Assembly (NCBI GenBank): GCA_020024155.1
Contig: JAHHUE010000069.1
Coordinates: 1-7,950 of the forward strand
Source of the DNA: Oscillospiraceae bacterium
GTDB taxonomy: Bacteria; Bacillota; Clostridia; Oscillospirales; Ruminococcaceae
Direction of reading: 5' to 3'
DNA length: 7,950 nucleotides
In this document: positions 5,903-7,950 of the stretch, one piece after another
Layout: every line of letters starts with the position of its first letter
How positions within the stretch are numbered: position 1 is the first letter of the stretch
The notes under the pieces: model-generated
What the model was told of the DNA's origin: nothing
The model's database searches: none
Seen by the model: only the letters and a program-made list of their open reading frames with translations
Program-made: the position numbers and the translations under genes

Positions 5903-7941
5903 TGAAGAGAATAGATAGACCACTTGCAATAATCGGATATACATTTTTTATATTTGCTAGTTTATCATTGTCAATGCCAAAGGAGTATTTATATATTCTT
6001 TTGGCATTTATTGTTTTTTTGGACATTATTCATTTACATACAATTAAAAGGTATAGCAGATATTTATTATTGATAATAATTACTTCTTTTGCTGCTGTAA
6101 TTTATACACAAATATATACGGATATATATCAAAAAAATATAAATAAAATATCAAATAATTTAGCTCAATATACTGGATATGTATATAGTATAAATAATGC
6201 TGATAGTACAAATTATACTATTATGTTGATAGATGAAGAACTAAAAGAAACTTTTGCCGTTTCTACATATTATAAGGGAAAACTTGATATTGGGGATATT
6301 GTTGAGATAAAGGGTGAGTTTACACCTTTTAAAAGAGATAAATATTTATATAGTAATTATGCAAAAGATATAAAAGGTTTTGTTAAAATAAAATCTGTAA
6401 GTATTTTGGAAAATACCAAAGTAAAAACATTGAGATATAATGCAATGATGTTTAAAAATAAACTGATAAATAATATTTTTGAGTTGTATCCAAGTGATAT
6501 TGTACCAATAGTAAGTGGTATAGGATATGGAGATAAGCACACTCTTTCAAATGAAATAAAAAGTTTATTTTTATCAGCTGGCATATCACATACTTTAGTT
6601 GTTTCAGGATTTCATATTTCAATAATAGTGTTTACACTATCAAAAATTGTAGGTATTATACCTATAAACAAAAAGATAAAAAATCTTATAATTTCAATAT
6701 TTATAATTATGTATATCTATATGATAGGCTTTACACCTTCAATTATAAGAGCAGGTATGATGACGGTGATAATGCTGTTGCTTTCAAGTTTTAAAAAAGA
6801 GTGTGATTCTATAACAACACTTGCTTTAATAGGTCTTGTTTGTGTTTTACAAAATCCATATTTATCAAGAGATATAGGAGCAATGCTTTCATACAGTGCA
6901 AGTATTGGACTTATATTATCATGTATATGGATGGAAAATAAACATTGGAATGATATAATCAAATTGTTGTTTTCAAGTACTATGGCGATAATATGTATGA
7001 TGCCTGTATTGGCACTTGCAGGAATGAATATAACATTGCTTTCGCCAGTGTATAATCTTTTGTTTATGCCTTTGGTTTCAGCAATATGTGTGTTATCTGT
7101 AATAACGCCAATATTAAAAATAATTCCTGTATTGGACTTGTTTACAAGTGTTTTGGTATTTGTAAATAAATCTATTATTGAAACATTTATTTCAATTTTA
7201 AAATTTATAGATAAACACTGTAATTTTGCTCTTATAAATCTTGGACACCCAATGTTTATGGCGATTATACTTACTGCAATTGTTGCTATTTTCACGTCAA
7301 TATTTTTATTTAAAACTGTTAGAACAAAGAAAATTTTTGTTCTAATTATTTTAATTTGTTCGGTTATATGCTATAATTTTATGAATTATAATATTGTAAA
7401 TGTAACAGCTTTTGATTCCGGAAAAGGTGTTTCTTTTCAAATTTCAGCAAGAGGAAAAGAATATTTAATCCTATCAGAAACAATAGGGCTAAAAGAAGCA
7501 ACGAAAAGGCTTAAATATGTAAATGCCTCTAAATATGATAATATATATTATTGTAAAGATAAATTTAATAAATATTCTTATTTATCAGAAATATCTAAAA
7601 AAGAAACTGATGTTAAAGAAAGTACCACATATTATGAAGATATGTTTATACTGAAAAGTGAAATTGAAGATAATGCTAAAAAATTTGTTATTTCAGTTGG
7701 AAAATGTGATATAGCATTTGGACATGGAGAGGTTGTTGTGGGTTCAAATACAGAATATTATTTCCTTGGTAATGATAAAGCAAAAAGAATATATGCACAC
7801 AATATGTACTTTTTTGATAATATACCTGAATGGATTAAAACTGATAATGTTTATCAGCTGACATCTGATTGTAAGATAAAGATAAATATTAAAACAGGAA
7901 AGCATAAAATAGTAAAGGATGTGTTTAATTTTGGCTATTAG
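5902..7941 (+). CDS. comEC: ComEC/Rec2-family DNA uptake channel with a degenerate C-terminal domain
   Basis: ComEC moves single-stranded DNA across the cytoplasmic membrane during transformation. This 679-residue protein starts with three likely membrane helices (about 8-72). An OB-fold-like DUF4131 region follows (about 80-171, with G-D-I-V-E-I-K-G near 131-138), then the Competence domain. Its hallmark H-T-L-V-V-S-G-F-H is at 230-238 and P-S-I-I-R-A-G at 279-285, within a multi-helix core to about 490. The remaining ~175 residues begin V-T-A-F-D-S-G-K-G (501-509), matching the usual D-V-G-Q-G-D opening of the metallo-beta-lactamase domain. No H-x-H-x-D-H motif or L-I-D-G-G strand follows, so the predicted nuclease metal site is absent. 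I chose ATG 5902, which overlaps the HIT stop (TGATG), implying coupled translation; in-frame ATG 5887 inside the HIT gene is an alternative. Neither has a strong Shine-Dalgarno site. No comEA is nearby. Whether it supports transformation is uncertain. Confidence 0.9.
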   Translation: MKRIDRPLAIIGYTFFIFASLSLSMPKEYLYILLAFIVFLDIIHLHTIKRYSRYLLLIIITSFAAVIYTQIYTDIYQKNINKISNNLAQYTGYVYSINNADSTNYTIMLIDEELKETFAVSTYYKGKLDIGDIVEIKGEFTPFKRDKYLYSNYAKDIKGFVKIKSVSILENTKVKTLRYNAMMFKNKLINNIFELYPSDIVPIVSGIGYGDKHTLSNEIKSLFLSAGISHTLVVSGFHISIIVFTLSKIVGIIPINKKIKNLIISIFIIMYIYMIGFTPSIIRAGMMTVIMLLLSSFKKECDSITTLALIGLVCVLQNPYLSRDIGAMLSYSASIGLILSCIWMENKHWNDIIKLLFSSTMAIICMMPVLALAGMNITLLSPVYNLLFMPLVSAICVLSVITPILKIIPVLDLFTSVLVFVNKSIIETFISILKFIDKHCNFALINLGHPMFMAIILTAIVAIFTSIFLFKTVRTKKIFVLIILICSVICYNFMNYNIVNVTAFDSGKGVSFQISARGKEYLILSETIGLKEATKRLKYVNASKYDNIYYCKDKFNKYSYLSEISKKETDVKESTTYYEDMFILKSEIEDNAKKFVISVGKCDIAFGHGEVVVGSNTEYYFLGNDKAKRIYAHNMYFFDNIPEWIKTDNVYQLTSDCKIKINIKTGKHKIVKDVFNFGY

Positions 7942-7950
7942 TTATAAAAT

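Noticed and set aside
6717..7295. 192-codon minus-strand ORF within comEC
   Set aside because: It mirrors the hydrophobic membrane core of comEC and lacks a ribosome binding site, and the plus frame carries recognisable family motifs.

Overview
The window looks like chromosomal DNA from a low-GC, spore-forming Firmicute, most likely a member of Clostridia. Base composition is very AT-rich, with many ATA, AGA and TTA codons. Shine-Dalgarno sites are strong, alaS is controlled by a T-box, and the left edge carries what reads as the tail of a sporulation-type sigma factor. I cannot name the species.

Layout, left to right. Bases 1-77 have no gene. Bases 78-143 encode the last ~20 residues of a sigma-70 family factor (region 4.2 end, best fit SigK), cut off abruptly at its 5' side. 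An intrinsic terminator (157-192) follows, and its 3' arm contains the ribosome binding site of the next gene, a class B penicillin-binding protein (191-1777). A 12-bp hairpin terminator (1782-1819) closes that gene. About 620 bases without a conventional gene follow (1820-2440). On the minus strand this stretch holds a plausible promoter, a Shine-Dalgarno site and a 33-codon ORF, and the hairpin at 1782-1819 has the better T-tract for minus-strand transcripts. A small unannotated transcript of about 590 nt is therefore possible there.

At 2444-2472 a near-consensus promoter fires rightwards into a complete alanine T-box leader (about 2480-2726; specifier GCC, T-box bulge UGGU). The leader controls alaS (2791-5451), a full-length alanyl-tRNA synthetase with aminoacylation, editing and C-Ala domains. 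After a 13-bp hairpin terminator comes a second unit. It contains a HIT-family nucleotide hydrolase (5564-5902) whose stop overlaps the start of comEC (5902-7941), a polytopic membrane protein with a good Competence core but a C-terminal metallo-beta-lactamase-like region that has lost its metal motif.

Functionally the window combines cell-wall synthesis (a PBP next to a sporulation sigma tail), translation (alaS, amino-acid-responsive) and a DNA-uptake-type channel. The points most worth checking are the broken sigma gene at the left edge (possible junction of a skin-type element), the PBP start buried in a terminator, the putative minus-strand small transcript, unusual features of the T-box leader, and the degenerate ComEC C-terminus.
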